From positions 4,657,501 through 4,721,500 of the forward strand of contig NZ_CP097484.1 in the NCBI RefSeq assembly GCF_023546765.1: 64,000 nt of DNA, in the 5' to 3' direction. A model generated the notes under the pieces. It saw only the letters and a program-made list of their open reading frames with translations, was not told the origin of the DNA and made no database searches. The translations under genes were made by a program, and so were the position numbers. Positions 1 through 8,665 of this stretch are shown here, piece after piece. Origin of the DNA: Methylobacterium tardum (GTDB lineage: Bacteria > Pseudomonadota > Alphaproteobacteria > Rhizobiales > Beijerinckiaceae). Positions within the stretch are counted from its first letter, which is position 1. Each line of letters begins with the position of its first letter.

Positions 1-1977
1 GCCGAAGACGCTCCAGGCGTCGGTGAGCTTGCCCGCGATGCCGAGCTCGAACCCCTGGACCCGCGTCGTGCCGACCGTCGCGTAGATGCCGTTGGCCTGG
101 TCGACCGCCTCGATGGCGTTCTGCTGGGTCACCTGGAACACGGCGCCGGTCAGGCTGAGCTGACTGTCGAACAGATCGTATTTCGCGCCGGCCTCGTAGG
201 TCTCGTTGGTCGTCGGATTGAGGTTCTGCTGTCCGCCGGTAATCGTCAGGTATTCGCTCGACGGGTCGAACGAGGTTCCGTACATGAAGTAGACGCTGGC
301 GTTGTCGACCGGATGGACGACGGCGCCCGTCCGCCAGCTGACGAACTGGACCTTGTTGACGACGTCGTACGGCGTGGTCGCGTTCAGCGGCCCGGTCTCG
401 TTGTAGGTTCCCGACCTGACGGTCGCGGCGTGCTGGCGGACCGTGAGATCGTCGTAGCGCAGGCCGCCCAGGATCTCGAGGTAGCGGTTGATCTTGACCT
501 GATCGCTCGCATAGACGCCGACCGTGTCGCCGACGGCGTACGTGTCCGTACTGGTCGCTGGAATCGTGCCCGGACTGGCCGGATACGGGCTGGGAAAGCC
601 GACATTGACGCGCGAACCGCCCGCGATGTTGGTCCGATACTGATCGCGGGTCTCCTGGCTCAGCTCGATCCCGCTCAGCAGCGTGTGCTGGAGGCCGAAC
701 GTCTCGGCGTGGCCGACGAGATCGGTCTGGTTCGTGAACAGCGTGTTGGTGGTGTGGTTCTGGAAATCGTTGGTGTTGTTCACGTACAGGTTGCCGAGCG
801 GGCGCATGAACAGCGCCGCGCCGGACAGCGGCACGCCACCGGATGCCTGCCCGTACAGGTTCGTCGCGTTGACCTGAACACCGCGGACGCGCACGAACCG
901 GTCGATCAGCGAATAACGCGTCGTATTGGTGATGCTCCAGTCCTGATCGAAGGTGTGCTTGTACTGCAGAGTGCCGATATGGGCGTCCACCCGCTCGGTG
1001 TCGGAGAAGCCCGGGCTGAGACGGCCGAAATAGGTGTTCTTCGCCACCGGCGCCGGCTGCCCGTAATACGTCCCGAAATAGGCGCCCGGCAGCACCGGGA
1101 TGCCGTAATCGGGGATGTTGTTGTCCTTCTGGTAGATGTAGCTGACCGTCACCTGATCGTCCGGCGTCAGGTTGGCCCGGATCGAGGGCGCGACGCCGAA
1201 GCGCGTGGTGTTGATGTGGTCGCGGCCGGCAACATCGGTGTCGTTGGCGACAAACGCGAGGCGGACCGCCGAGTCGCCCAGAACCGAGTTGATGTCGCCG
1301 GTGACGCGCGCCCCCGGGGCGCTGTAGCCCGAGGCGTCGATCTGGACCTTGTCGGCGGCGAGGAACGGCAGCTTGCTGGTGACGTTGACGACGCCGCCGG
1401 TCGAGCCGCGCCCGAACAGGAACGAGGACGGTCCCTTCAGCACCTCGACGCTCTCGATGCTGAACGTGTCGCGGGTGTACCAGCCCGGATCGCGAACGCC
1501 GTCGCGATAGAAGTCGTTGCGGGCGGAGTAGCCGCGGATGTTGATGTTGTCGCCCTGCGTGCCGCCCTCGCCGCCGAACATCGTGATGCCGGGCACGTTG
1601 CGCAGCGTCTCCACGAGCGTCGAGTCGCGCTGGTCCTGGATGAGCTGCTGCGGGACGACCGTGATGCTCTGGGGCGTATCGAGGATCGGGGTCGGCAACC
1701 GCTGAAGCTGGAGCTGCCGGGGATTGTAGGGTGAGCCCGTGGCGGGCCCCGACGTCGTGACGTCGAGCTGATCCATCACGACCGACAGGGTCTCCTGCCC
1801 CGCGGCGGGAGCTGCCACGAAGGCCAGGGACGCCGCGCCGAGCGCAGCCTGCGACAGGCGCGCCAATCCCGGCGCACGCGGTCCAGGTGCGTTGTCGAAT
1901 GCGGAGCCGGCCCCATCTTGCTCAACCGAGAACAGCTCGGCGATCAGTTCCTGCTTCTTCATAGTAATTCTAGACAT
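1..1977 (-). CDS. TonB-dependent siderophore receptor (Fiu/FpvA-like), 3' end outside window
   Basis: Outer-membrane receptor for ferric siderophores, powered by TonB. The frame is open from the ATG at 1977 to the window start, about 659 codons, so the C-terminal barrel is missing. After a long N-terminal stretch with a hydrophobic signal core (residues about 43-58, ending APAAGQE), a plug domain follows: TPQSITVVP, a VPGI motif, NINIRGYSARNDFYRDGVRD, then VEVLKGPSSFLFGRGSTGG, which is typical of siderophore receptors. Later segments are alternating barrel strands (for example YLEILGGLRYDDL). The ATG at 1977 is preferred over the in-frame ATG at 1962 because GGAG lies just upstream. It is divergent from a PepSY protein and PiuC, a usual partnership for catecholate receptors. 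The exact ligand cannot be told. Confidence 0.9.
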   Translation of the reverse strand, partial: MSRITMKKQELIAELFSVEQDGAGSAFDNAPGPRAPGLARLSQAALGAASLAFVAAPAAGQETLSVVMDQLDVTTSGPATGSPYNPRQLQLQRLPTPILDTPQSITVVPQQLIQDQRDSTLVETLRNVPGITMFGGEGGTQGDNINIRGYSARNDFYRDGVRDPGWYTRDTFSIESVEVLKGPSSFLFGRGSTGGVVNVTSKLPFLAADKVQIDASGYSAPGARVTGDINSVLGDSAVRLAFVANDTDVAGRDHINTTRFGVAPSIRANLTPDDQVTVSYIYQKDNNIPDYGIPVLPGAYFGTYYGQPAPVAKNTYFGRLSPGFSDTERVDAHIGTLQYKHTFDQDWSITNTTRYSLIDRFVRVRGVQVNATNLYGQASGGVPLSGAALFMRPLGNLYVNNTNDFQNHTTNTLFTNQTDLVGHAETFGLQHTLLSGIELSQETRDQYRTNIAGGSRVNVGFPSPYPASPGTIPATSTDTYAVGDTVGVYASDQVKINRYLEILGGLRYDDLTVRQHAATVRSGTYNETGPLNATTPYDVVNKVQFVSWRTGAVVHPVDNASVYFMYGTSFDPSSEYLTITGGQQNLNPTTNETYEAGAKYDLFDSQLSLTGAVFQVTQQNAIEAVDQANGIYATVGTTRVQGFELGIAGKLTDAWSVFG

Positions 1978-2183
1978 CCGCTCCGGCTACGTTTCCGGCG
2001 CGTATCTTAATCCAGATGTAGACATCAACAGGAAACGATACATCTTCTCGGAAAATCTGTTATTTTTAGATTTTAATAATTCGAAAGAAAGAATGTACTG
2101 GATCAGTTCTAAAATACTGCGATTGCATTCGTTCCGTTCTTGACCCAAGAGCGGCCAGCAATGGCCGAGCGGGCGCGAGACGG
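1978..2183. promoter_or_regulatory. AT-rich divergent promoter region of the iron-uptake locus
   Basis: About 200 bases between the divergent receptor and PepSY genes. Positions 2020-2120 are strikingly AT-rich against a GC-rich background, as expected for iron-regulated promoters. A GTTCTAAAAT stretch at 2106-2115 resembles half of an Irr/ICE-type element (TTTAGAA-N3-TTCTAAA), but no complete second half is visible. The operator call is therefore only a suggestion. Confidence 0.4.
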
Positions 2184-3404
2184 ATGGCATTTGGACGATT
2201 CCCTTCCTGGCGTACGGTGTTCCGGAAGGTGCACCTGTGGCTCGGGATCGGCCTGACGCTCCTGATCGTGCCGATCTCGCTCACCGGGCTTGTCCTGGTG
2301 TTCGACGACGAGATCGACGCGGCCCTCAATCCCGGCCTCTACGCGACCACCGGCGCGGCTGTTGCGCGTTCCGCGGACGCCTATCTGCGCAGCGCGAGCG
2401 AGGCCGTGGGCGGCCAGGCGGCCGTGCTGCGCTGGCCGCACGCAGAGGGCGGCCCGGTCACGGTGGTGGTCCGTCTCCAGCCCGCGTCGGCGATGGAGGG
2501 GCGTGGACCCGGGGTTGGCGGCGCGGCGAACCGGAGCGGCCGGCCCGGAGAGCCGGGCGGCAACCGGCGCCCGCCCAGCCGCCTCGTCTATCTCGACCCG
2601 CCGACGGCCGCGGTGCTGGGGGTCAAGGACCTGCGCAATTCGCTGATCGGGCAGATCCACGTCTTCCACGAGAACCTGATGGTGCCCGAATATTCCGGCC
2701 GCGACATCGTCGGCTGGACCGGCGTGGCGCTGCTCCTGCTGTCGGTGACCGGGCTGATCCTCTGGTTCCCGCGCAATGGACGCTTCGCGCGCGCCCTGGC
2801 CTGGCGGCGCGGCCCGGCGACGAGCATCAACCTGCACCACCTCGCGGGCTTCTGGATCTCCATCCCTCTGGGATTGATGGCGCTCACCGGGATCGTGCTC
2901 GCCTTCCCGCCGCAGGCCAGCGCGGTCCTGAACGCGTTCGACGCGCCGCGACCGCCCGTCCGGCGTCCCGGCGGCGATCCCCTCATGCCGCAGCCGTTGC
3001 TCACGGCGGAACGGGCCCTCGCGCTCGGGACGGGGGCGGCTGCGCCGGAGGCGCCCCGCCTGCTCGCCGTCCCCAGCACCGTTACGAAGGCGTGGCGCCT
3101 GGAGGTTCAGGCCGCCGATGGGACCCGGCACGCGGTCAGCATCGATGATGCGACGGGACAGACGACGCTGGAGCCGGCGCAACGCCGCGGCGACGCGATC
3201 GGCGCCTGGATGCGGCGCGTGCACCAGGGCCGCGCGGATGGCCCGGTCTGGGCGGCTCTGGCCGGTCTCTGCGGGGCACTGCCCACGCTGCTGGCGATCA
3301 CCGGCGTGCTGATGTGGCTGCGGAAGCGGCGCAACCGGGCGGCGCTGCGGAACGACGCGACCGCGTTTCCCGATCGGCGCCTGATCTCAGCCGAGAACGC
3401 CTAG
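2184..3404 (+). CDS. PepSY-associated TM helix domain protein
   Basis: Inner-membrane protein of 406 residues in the PepSY-TM family, often encoded beside TonB-dependent receptors and thought to help reductive iron release or transport. Four hydrophobic segments are visible: about residues 17-40 (VHLWLGIGLTLLIVPIS), 175-195 (GWTGVALLLLSVTGLILWF), 220-240 (FWISIPLGLMALTGIVLAF) and 345-370 near the C-terminus. Histidines flank the membrane segments (KVHLW, QIHVFHEN, LHHLAG, RVHQG), a typical pattern for this family. The start follows a GAGACGG stretch. It lies 18 bases upstream of the PiuC gene on the same strand, so the two are probably co-transcribed. Exact biochemical activity is not established for most members. 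Confidence 0.85.
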   Translation: MAFGRFPSWRTVFRKVHLWLGIGLTLLIVPISLTGLVLVFDDEIDAALNPGLYATTGAAVARSADAYLRSASEAVGGQAAVLRWPHAEGGPVTVVVRLQPASAMEGRGPGVGGAANRSGRPGEPGGNRRPPSRLVYLDPPTAAVLGVKDLRNSLIGQIHVFHENLMVPEYSGRDIVGWTGVALLLLSVTGLILWFPRNGRFARALAWRRGPATSINLHHLAGFWISIPLGLMALTGIVLAFPPQASAVLNAFDAPRPPVRRPGGDPLMPQPLLTAERALALGTGAAAPEAPRLLAVPSTVTKAWRLEVQAADGTRHAVSIDDATGQTTLEPAQRRGDAIGAWMRRVHQGRADGPVWAALAGLCGALPTLLAITGVLMWLRKRRNRAALRNDATAFPDRRLISAENA

Positions 3405-3422
3405 GCGAAGGGAGCACCTCCT

Positions 3423-4100
3423 ATGCTCGTCCATATCCCGCAGGTCCTGAGCGCCGATCAGGTTGCCCGGTGCCGGACCATCATGGACCAGGCGGCCTGG
3501 ACCGACGGGCGGGTGACCGCCGGGTTCCAATCGGCGCAGGTCAAGAAGAACCTTCAATTGCCGGAGGACGCTCCCGAGGCCCAGGAACTCGGCGGCATGG
3601 TGATGCTCGCGCTCAAGCGCAGTCCGCTGTTCCTCTCGGCCGCCCTGCCGCACACGGTCTTCCCGCCGCTGTTCAACCGGTACGATTCCGGCATGACGTT
3701 CGGCGCCCACATCGACAACGCCATCCGCCAGTCCCTGGACGGCCAGCGCATCCGTACGGATATCTCGGCGACGCTGTTTCTCAGCGGACCGGACGAGTAC
3801 GACGGCGGCGAGCTGACCGTGGAGGACACCTACGGCAGCCATGCCGTCAAGCTGCCGGCCGGCGACCTGGTGATCTACCCTGCGGACAGCCTGCACAACG
3901 TCACGCCGATCACCCGGGGCTCGCGCGTGGCGTCGTTCTTCTGGATCCAGAGCCTGATCCGCGACAGGACCCGGCGGGCCCTGCTGTTCGACCTCGACAC
4001 CTCGATCCGGCATCTAACCCGCGACGTGCCGGGGCACGACGCGCTCGTTGCTTTGACGGGCACCTACCACAACCTGCTTCGGCAATGGGCCGAGACCTGA
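3423..4100 (+). CDS. piuC: Fe(II)/2-oxoglutarate dioxygenase, PiuC/YbiX type (PKHD hydroxylase)
   Basis: Cytoplasmic Fe2+-dependent dioxygenase of 225 residues, full length for the family. The double-stranded beta-helix metal triad is visible: H and D in [10 protein letters not shown], and the distal H in [12 protein letters not shown], followed by a 2-oxoglutarate-binding Arg in [10 protein letters not shown]. The N-terminus ([21 protein letters not shown]) matches PiuC proteins. Members are co-encoded with TonB-dependent catecholate receptors and induced by iron limitation; their substrate is uncertain. GGGAGCACCTCCT precedes the ATG, giving a good ribosome binding site. It ends about 40 bases before the convergent LysR gene. 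Confidence 0.92.
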   Translation: MLVHIPQVLSADQVARCRTIMDQAAWTDGRVTAGFQSAQVKKNLQLPEDAPEAQELGGMVMLALKRSPLFLSAALPHTVFPPLFNRYDSGMTFGAHIDNAIRQSLDGQRIRTDISATLFLSGPDEYDGGELTVEDTYGSHAVKLPAGDLVIYPADSLHNVTPITRGSRVASFFWIQSLIRDRTRRALLFDLDTSIRHLTRDVPGHDALVALTGTYHNLLRQWAET

Positions 4101-4141
4101 TCGGAGACTGAGACTGTCGACGGCCCGATCATTGATCTTCG

Positions 4142-5038
4142 TCAGGCAGAATCGCGATTGAGCCGAACGACGAGCTGATCGGCGAACTTGGCCGCGGCGA
4201 CCGACAGCGACCGTCCGCGCAGCTGCGCCAGGACCAGCGTCATTGGCGTAAGGTCGCGCGTATCGATCGGGCGGCTGTGCAGGCGCGGATCCTCCGGGAT
4301 GCCGCTGGGGATCTGCAGGCTGACCACGTCCTCCCGCAAGGTGAGGTTGCGCAGGAGTTCCAGCGAGCCCGACTCGACGGCCGGCCGGAGCTCGACGCCC
4401 CGCCGGGCGAGCGCCTGCTCGATGTGGTGGCGGATGGCCAGCGAATGGTCGGGCAGCGCCAGGGCATGGGCGAGGCAGTCGCGCAGCCGCACCGGCCCCG
4501 CCTCCACCGCCAGCGGGTGGCCGCTGCGCATTAGCGCACACAGAGTCTGGTGACCGGAATAGAGGAGGTGCAGCTCCGCCGAGGGGGGCGGCTGCAGGAT
4601 CAGGGCGAGATCCGCCTCGAAGGCTGCGAGAGCCGTCACCGCCTGCGCGTGGTCGCGAACCTGCACGGTGAAGCCGACCTGGGGAAACCGGGCCCGGTAG
4701 GCCTCGACTTCCTCCGGCACGACCTGCGTGACGAAGGCTTGGCTGCACGCCAGTGCCACGTGGCCCCGCCGCACCCCGGACAGGTCGGCGATCTGCGAGC
4801 GCACCCGGTCGAGATCCGCCACTTGGTCGCGGATGTGGCGGGCGAAGAGTTCGCCGGCCGCGTTGAGCCGCATCCCCTGCGGCAGGCGCTCGAAGATCGG
4901 CGTGCCGAGCTCGTATTCGAGATCCTGGATCTGCCGCGTCAGGGCCGATGGCGTCAGGTTGAGCCGCTCCGCGGCGCGCCGGATCGAGCCGGCCCGGGCA
5001 ATCTCGGCGACGTAAGTGACGGTGCGCAGATGCTTCAC
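4142..5038 (-). CDS. LysR-family transcriptional regulator of the ABC/allophanate hydrolase operon
   Basis: DNA-binding regulator of 298 residues. The N-terminal winged helix-turn-helix is clear (AGSIRRAAERLNLTPSALT, then QDLEYELGTPIFER), followed by a LysR substrate-binding domain. A longer frame begins at 5269, but it would run into the divergent ABC gene. I chose the GTG at 5038, giving V/M-KHLRTVTYVAEI, because GAGGAT sits just upstream and the length then fits the family. It is divergent from the importer operon starting at 5157, with an inverted repeat between them. The likely role is control of that operon; the inducer is unknown. Confidence 0.88.
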   Translation of the reverse strand: MKHLRTVTYVAEIARAGSIRRAAERLNLTPSALTRQIQDLEYELGTPIFERLPQGMRLNAAGELFARHIRDQVADLDRVRSQIADLSGVRRGHVALACSQAFVTQVVPEEVEAYRARFPQVGFTVQVRDHAQAVTALAAFEADLALILQPPPSAELHLLYSGHQTLCALMRSGHPLAVEAGPVRLRDCLAHALALPDHSLAIRHHIEQALARRGVELRPAVESGSLELLRNLTLREDVVSLQIPSGIPEDPRLHSRPIDTRDLTPMTLVLAQLRGRSLSVAAAKFADQLVVRLNRDSA

Positions 5039-5055
5039 CCGCACATCCTCGGCTA

Positions 5056-5076
5056 CCGTTGCTGGGAAAGCAACGG
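5056..5076. promoter_or_regulatory. Perfect inverted repeat, candidate LysR operator
   Basis: CCGTTGCT and AGCAACGG (8-base perfect arms) are separated by five bases. The site lies 18 bases upstream of the LysR start and 80 upstream of the importer start. Dyads in divergent LysR promoters are the usual regulator binding sites. Assignment is by position and symmetry only. Confidence 0.5.
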
Positions 5077-5156
5077 CTTGCTCAGAAAATAGCACTTCCT
5101 TGCAACAGGGGGCGCGCCTAGCGTCACGGTGATCGCGACCCTGCAGGAGCTCTTCG

Positions 5157-6107
5157 ATGATCCGCCGCCGCACCCTCCTGGCCGGTCTCGGAGCCGGCCT
5201 CGTCGTCGGACCCCTGTCCGGCGCCCGCGCCCAGGGCGCGCCCGTGACGATCCGGATGGGCTCGCTCAAGCTGATCCACTCGATCGCGCCGAGCTTCTAC
5301 GAGCGCTTTACCCCCGCGGGCGTGACCGTGGAGGTGGTGCCGTTCGAGAGCCCGACCGAGTGCAAGAACGCCGTCGTCACCAAATCGGTGGATTTCGGCA
5401 CCTTCGGCATCGCCGCCGCGACGCTGGGTGCCGCGGCCGGCGAGCCGGTCGTGGTGATCGCGTCGACCTGCAATCGCGGGATGGCGGTGATCGCCAAGAA
5501 GGATTCCGAGATCCGGACCATCAAGGACCTGCGCGGCAAGCGGGTCGCGATCTGGCCCGGCAGCACCCAGGAAGTCTTCGTCCTGGAGCGGATGCGCATG
5601 GAAGGCTTGTCCGTGAAGGACATCACCCCCGTCCGGGTCTCCTTCTCGGAGATGCACATCGCGCTCGCCCGCGGCGACGTCGACGCCTATGTCGGCGCCG
5701 AGCCGGGACCGGGCGTCAGCCTCGCCTCGGGCGTCGGCCAGCTCGCCGAGTATCCCTACGGCACCGAGATGGGCGCCCTGAACATGGTGTTCGGCGCCCA
5801 TCGCGACACGCTGGCCGAGCGGCCGGACCTAGTCCGGACCATGCTGGAGATCCACCGCAAGGCCACGGATTTCGCGGCCCGCGACCGCGACGCGATGATC
5901 GCCATGGCGGTGGCCAAGCTCGGACAGAAGCGCGAGGCGCTCGAGCTCTCGGCCCCGAATGTCGAGCTGACCTGGCGCCTCGGACCGGACGAGGTCCGGC
6001 AGGCGCAGGCCTACGCGCAGCACATGCTGGTGCTCAAGCAGATCAAGCGCCTGCCTGAGCCCGGCTTCATCGACACCCGCTTCGTCGACGCAATGGGGCG
6101 GGCGTGA
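5157..6107 (+). CDS. ABC transporter substrate-binding protein, NMT1/SsuA/TauA-like
   Basis: Periplasmic binding protein of 316 residues. It has an arginine-rich signal peptide (MIRRRTLLAGLGAG... cleaved near ARAQG) that looks Tat-like. The body matches the nitrate/sulfonate/taurine (NitT/TauT) binding family: an early SLKLIHSIAPSFYERF segment, DFGTFGIAAATLGAAAGEPVVVIAST, then TIKDLRGKRVAIWPGSTQE. AGGAG lies seven bases before the ATG. It overlaps the permease gene by four bases and is first in a five-gene operon ending in allophanate hydrolase, which suggests a nitrogenous ligand such as a ureide or amide rather than a sulfonate. The ligand is not proven. Confidence 0.87.
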   Translation: MIRRRTLLAGLGAGLVVGPLSGARAQGAPVTIRMGSLKLIHSIAPSFYERFTPAGVTVEVVPFESPTECKNAVVTKSVDFGTFGIAAATLGAAAGEPVVVIASTCNRGMAVIAKKDSEIRTIKDLRGKRVAIWPGSTQEVFVLERMRMEGLSVKDITPVRVSFSEMHIALARGDVDAYVGAEPGPGVSLASGVGQLAEYPYGTEMGALNMVFGAHRDTLAERPDLVRTMLEIHRKATDFAARDRDAMIAMAVAKLGQKREALELSAPNVELTWRLGPDEVRQAQAYAQHMLVLKQIKRLPEPGFIDTRFVDAMGRA

Positions 6108-6961
6108 GCACCGGGATCGAGGCCGGCCCCCTGCCGGCGACGGTGGCTCCGGCCCGCGCGGGCGAACGGGCCGGAGCCGGGTTCGCCAGCCTGCGCCGGC
6201 TGGCGCTCGCCTGCGTGGTGCCGGCGGCGCTCGTCGCGGTCTGGCAGGTCACTACCGCGGGCCGACCGTACAGCCTGATCCCGCCGCCCGCGGAGGTCTG
6301 GGCCGAGCTGCAGGACCTCGCGGTCGGGGGCGTCAACGACGACGCGTTCAGCGGCACCCTCTGGACCCATCTCGGGGCCTCGCTGAGCCGCGTCTATGGC
6401 GGCTTCGCGCTGGCGGCCGCGGCCGCCCTGCCGCTCGGCCTGCTGATCGGACGCGTGCCGCTGATCCGGGCGCTCCTCGATCCTGTGCTTCAGGTGCTGC
6501 GCCCCGTGCCGGTCACCGCATGGCTGCCGCTCGCCATGATCCTGTTCGGCCTCGGGCCACGCTCGGCCTTCTTCCTCGTGTTCCTCGGGGCGTTCTATCC
6601 GATCCTGGTCAACACCGTGTTCGGGGTCCGCTCGGTGGAGCTGCGCCTGTTCGAGGCGGCCGCGATGCTGGGCTGCACCGGGCCGGCGCAGTTCGCCCGC
6701 GTCGTGCTGCCGGCGGCGCTGCCATCGATCTTCACCGGCCTGCGGCTCGGCCTCGGCTTCGCCTGGGTGGTGATCGTGGTCGGCGAGATGACCGGCGTCC
6801 AGACCGGCCTCGGCGCGATCATCATGGAGGCGCGCCAGCTCTCGCGCACCGAGATCGTGATCTGCGGCATGGCGGTGATCGGGGTGGCGGGCTTCGTCTC
6901 CGACTGGCTGGTCATGCAGCTCGGCCGCCGGCTGCTCGCCTGGAGCCCCAATCATGGCTGA
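6104..6961 (+). CDS. ABC transporter permease, SsuC/TauC-like
   Basis: Inner-membrane permease of 285 residues for the NitT/TauT-type importer. Several hydrophobic helices are visible, including LALACVVPAALVAVWQV near the N-terminus and FALAAAAALPLGLLIG. The coupling-loop region reads FEAAAMLGCTGPAQFARVVLPAALPSI, the EAA motif of binding-protein-dependent permeases. It starts at a GTG whose last two bases overlap the TGA stop of the binding-protein gene, a sign of translational coupling. The stop overlaps the next gene by eight bases. Confidence 0.9.
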   Translation: MSTGIEAGPLPATVAPARAGERAGAGFASLRRLALACVVPAALVAVWQVTTAGRPYSLIPPPAEVWAELQDLAVGGVNDDAFSGTLWTHLGASLSRVYGGFALAAAAALPLGLLIGRVPLIRALLDPVLQVLRPVPVTAWLPLAMILFGLGPRSAFFLVFLGAFYPILVNTVFGVRSVELRLFEAAAMLGCTGPAQFARVVLPAALPSIFTGLRLGLGFAWVVIVVGEMTGVQTGLGAIIMEARQLSRTEIVICGMAVIGVAGFVSDWLVMQLGRRLLAWSPNHG

Positions 6962-7736
6962 CCCGACGATCCCAATCCTCGATATGCGCGCGGTCTTCAA
7001 GACCTACACGGCCGGCGGCCGGCGGACCGAGGCTTTGCGCGAGGCGAACCTCACCGTGTCGCGGGGCGAGTTCGTCTGCCTGCTCGGCGCCTCGGGCTGC
7101 GGGAAGTCCACCCTGCTGCGGGTCGCCGCCGGCTTCGAGGCGCCGAGTTCCGGCCAGGCCCTGATGTGGGGCAAGCCGATCGCCGGGCCGGGGCCGAGCC
7201 GCGGTATGGTCTTCCAGGATTACGGCCTGTTCCCGTGGCTCACCGTGCGCGACAATATCGGCTTCGGCCCGAAGGCGCGCGGGCGGCCGGCCGCCGAGGT
7301 GCGCGACACCGCCGAGCGCTACATCGCCCTCGTCGGTCTCCAGGCCTTCGCCGACGCCTACCCGCACCAGCTCTCGGGCGGGATGAAGCAGCGCGTCGCC
7401 ATCGCGCGGGTGCTCGCCAACGAGGCCGAGGTGGTGCTGATGGACGAGCCCTTCGGGGCGCTCGACGCCATGACCCGGGAGCGGCTGCAGGACGAGTTGC
7501 TCGACCTGTGGTCGCGGACCGGGCTAACGATCCTGTTCGTCACCCACGCGATCGAGGAGGCGATCTTCCTGGCCGACCGGATCGTGATGATGTCGCCCAG
7601 CCCCGGGCGGATCGAGGCGGTGCACGCGGTCGACCTGCCGCGGCGGCGCGACGTGTCGAGCCCGGCCTTCAACGACCTGCGCCGGATGCTGGCCGCGCAG
7701 CTCCACAGCCATCATGCGCCGCGGGCGGCCGCCTGA
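6954..7736 (+). CDS. ABC transporter ATP-binding protein, SsuB/TauB-like
   Basis: ATPase subunit of 260 residues powering the importer. Walker A is GASGCGKST (about residues 44-52), the Q-loop is VFQDYGLFPW, the signature is LSGGMKQR, Walker B is VVLMDEPFGALD, and the switch histidine is in FVTHAIEEA. These features match NitT/TauT family ATPases. The ATG lies inside the end of the permease gene and the TGA overlaps the ATG of the following hydrolase, so the operon is tightly coupled. Confidence 0.93.
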   Translation: MADPTIPILDMRAVFKTYTAGGRRTEALREANLTVSRGEFVCLLGASGCGKSTLLRVAAGFEAPSSGQALMWGKPIAGPGPSRGMVFQDYGLFPWLTVRDNIGFGPKARGRPAAEVRDTAERYIALVGLQAFADAYPHQLSGGMKQRVAIARVLANEAEVVLMDEPFGALDAMTRERLQDELLDLWSRTGLTILFVTHAIEEAIFLADRIVMMSPSPGRIEAVHAVDLPRRRDVSSPAFNDLRRMLAAQLHSHHAPRAAA

Positions 7737-8650
7737 TGGACATCGCGTTCGACGATCCCCGCCGGCCCGAGAACCGCCTCGCCTACCGCGCCGCAATCGA
7801 CCGGCCCCGGATCACCTTGCCCGGGGGCAAGAACGTCGCCGTCTGGCCGGTAGTCAACGTCGAGCACTGGCTGATCGACCACCCGATGCCGCGCCAGATC
7901 CTGGTGCCGCCGACCGCCGCGAGCCTGCTGCCGGACATCCCCAACTGGGCGTGGCACGAGTACGGCATGCGGGTCGGGTTCTGGCGGTTCCTCGAGGCGT
8001 TCGAGAGCCGCGGGATCCGCCCGACCCTGTCGATCAACGGTTCGGTCTGCACGGCCTATCCGCGCATCGCCGAGGCCGCCCACGCGGCGGGCTGGGAGTT
8101 CATGGCCCACGGCTTCCACCAGGTCCCGACCCACAGGGTCGAGGATCAGCCCGGGATGATCGCCCGCACCGTCGCGGCCATCACCGCGGTGACCGGGCGC
8201 CCACCGCGCGGCTGGCTCGGGCCGGGCCTCACCGAAACCCTCGACACCCCCGACCACCTGCACGCGGCCGGCCTCGAATACGTCGGCGACTTCGTGGTCG
8301 GCGACCGCCCCTGCCGGGTCGCGACGCGCACCGGGCCGCTCGTGGCGCTGCCCTACTCGGTGGAGCTGAACGACATCCCGCTGCTCGCCATCCAGCATCA
8401 CCGCGCCGACGAGTTCGTCGAGCGGGCGCTCGCCAACCTCGACCGCCTCGCCGCCGAGGCCGCGGGCCCCGGCCCGCTCGGAGGTGCCAAGGTGATGGGC
8501 TTCGCGATCCATCCGTACATCACCGGCGTGCCGCACCGGATCGGCCTGCTGGAGCGGCTGCTCGACGCCATCCTGGCGCGCCGCGACGTGGCGGTCATGC
8601 AGGGGGGCGAGATCCTCGACTGGTATCGCGCCACCGGCGACGAATCCTGA
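7736..8650 (+). CDS. Polysaccharide-deacetylase-family hydrolase, allantoinase PuuE-like
   Basis: 304-residue NodB-fold hydrolase. The early VNVEHWLIDHPMPRQ segment corresponds to the first metal/catalytic motif of PuuE-type enzymes, and AHGFHQVPTHR to the HxxxH-like second motif. RGWLGPGLTETLDTPDHLHAAG and AIHPYITGVPHRIG match conserved later segments. PuuE enzymes open the ring of allantoin without the usual allantoinase metal site, and relatives act on other amides or cyclic imides. Here the ATG overlaps the ATPase stop (ATGA), and allophanate hydrolase follows. This points to sequential cleavage of a ureide-like compound. Substrate unproven. Confidence 0.82.
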   Translation: MDIAFDDPRRPENRLAYRAAIDRPRITLPGGKNVAVWPVVNVEHWLIDHPMPRQILVPPTAASLLPDIPNWAWHEYGMRVGFWRFLEAFESRGIRPTLSINGSVCTAYPRIAEAAHAAGWEFMAHGFHQVPTHRVEDQPGMIARTVAAITAVTGRPPRGWLGPGLTETLDTPDHLHAAGLEYVGDFVVGDRPCRVATRTGPLVALPYSVELNDIPLLAIQHHRADEFVERALANLDRLAAEAAGPGPLGGAKVMGFAIHPYITGVPHRIGLLERLLDAILARRDVAVMQGGEILDWYRATGDES

Positions 8651-8665
8651 GCCGCGCTGCGAGGA

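Noticed and set aside
313-1734. 473-codon plus-strand frame opposite the TonB receptor
   Set aside because: The minus strand encodes clear receptor plug and barrel motifs; the plus frame has no recognisable domain and reflects GC-rich third-position bias.
4142-5269. Longer LysR start at 5269
   Set aside because: It would overlap the divergent ABC gene and its promoter; the extra 77 residues are unlike LysR, and the GTG at 5038 has a ribosome binding site and family length.
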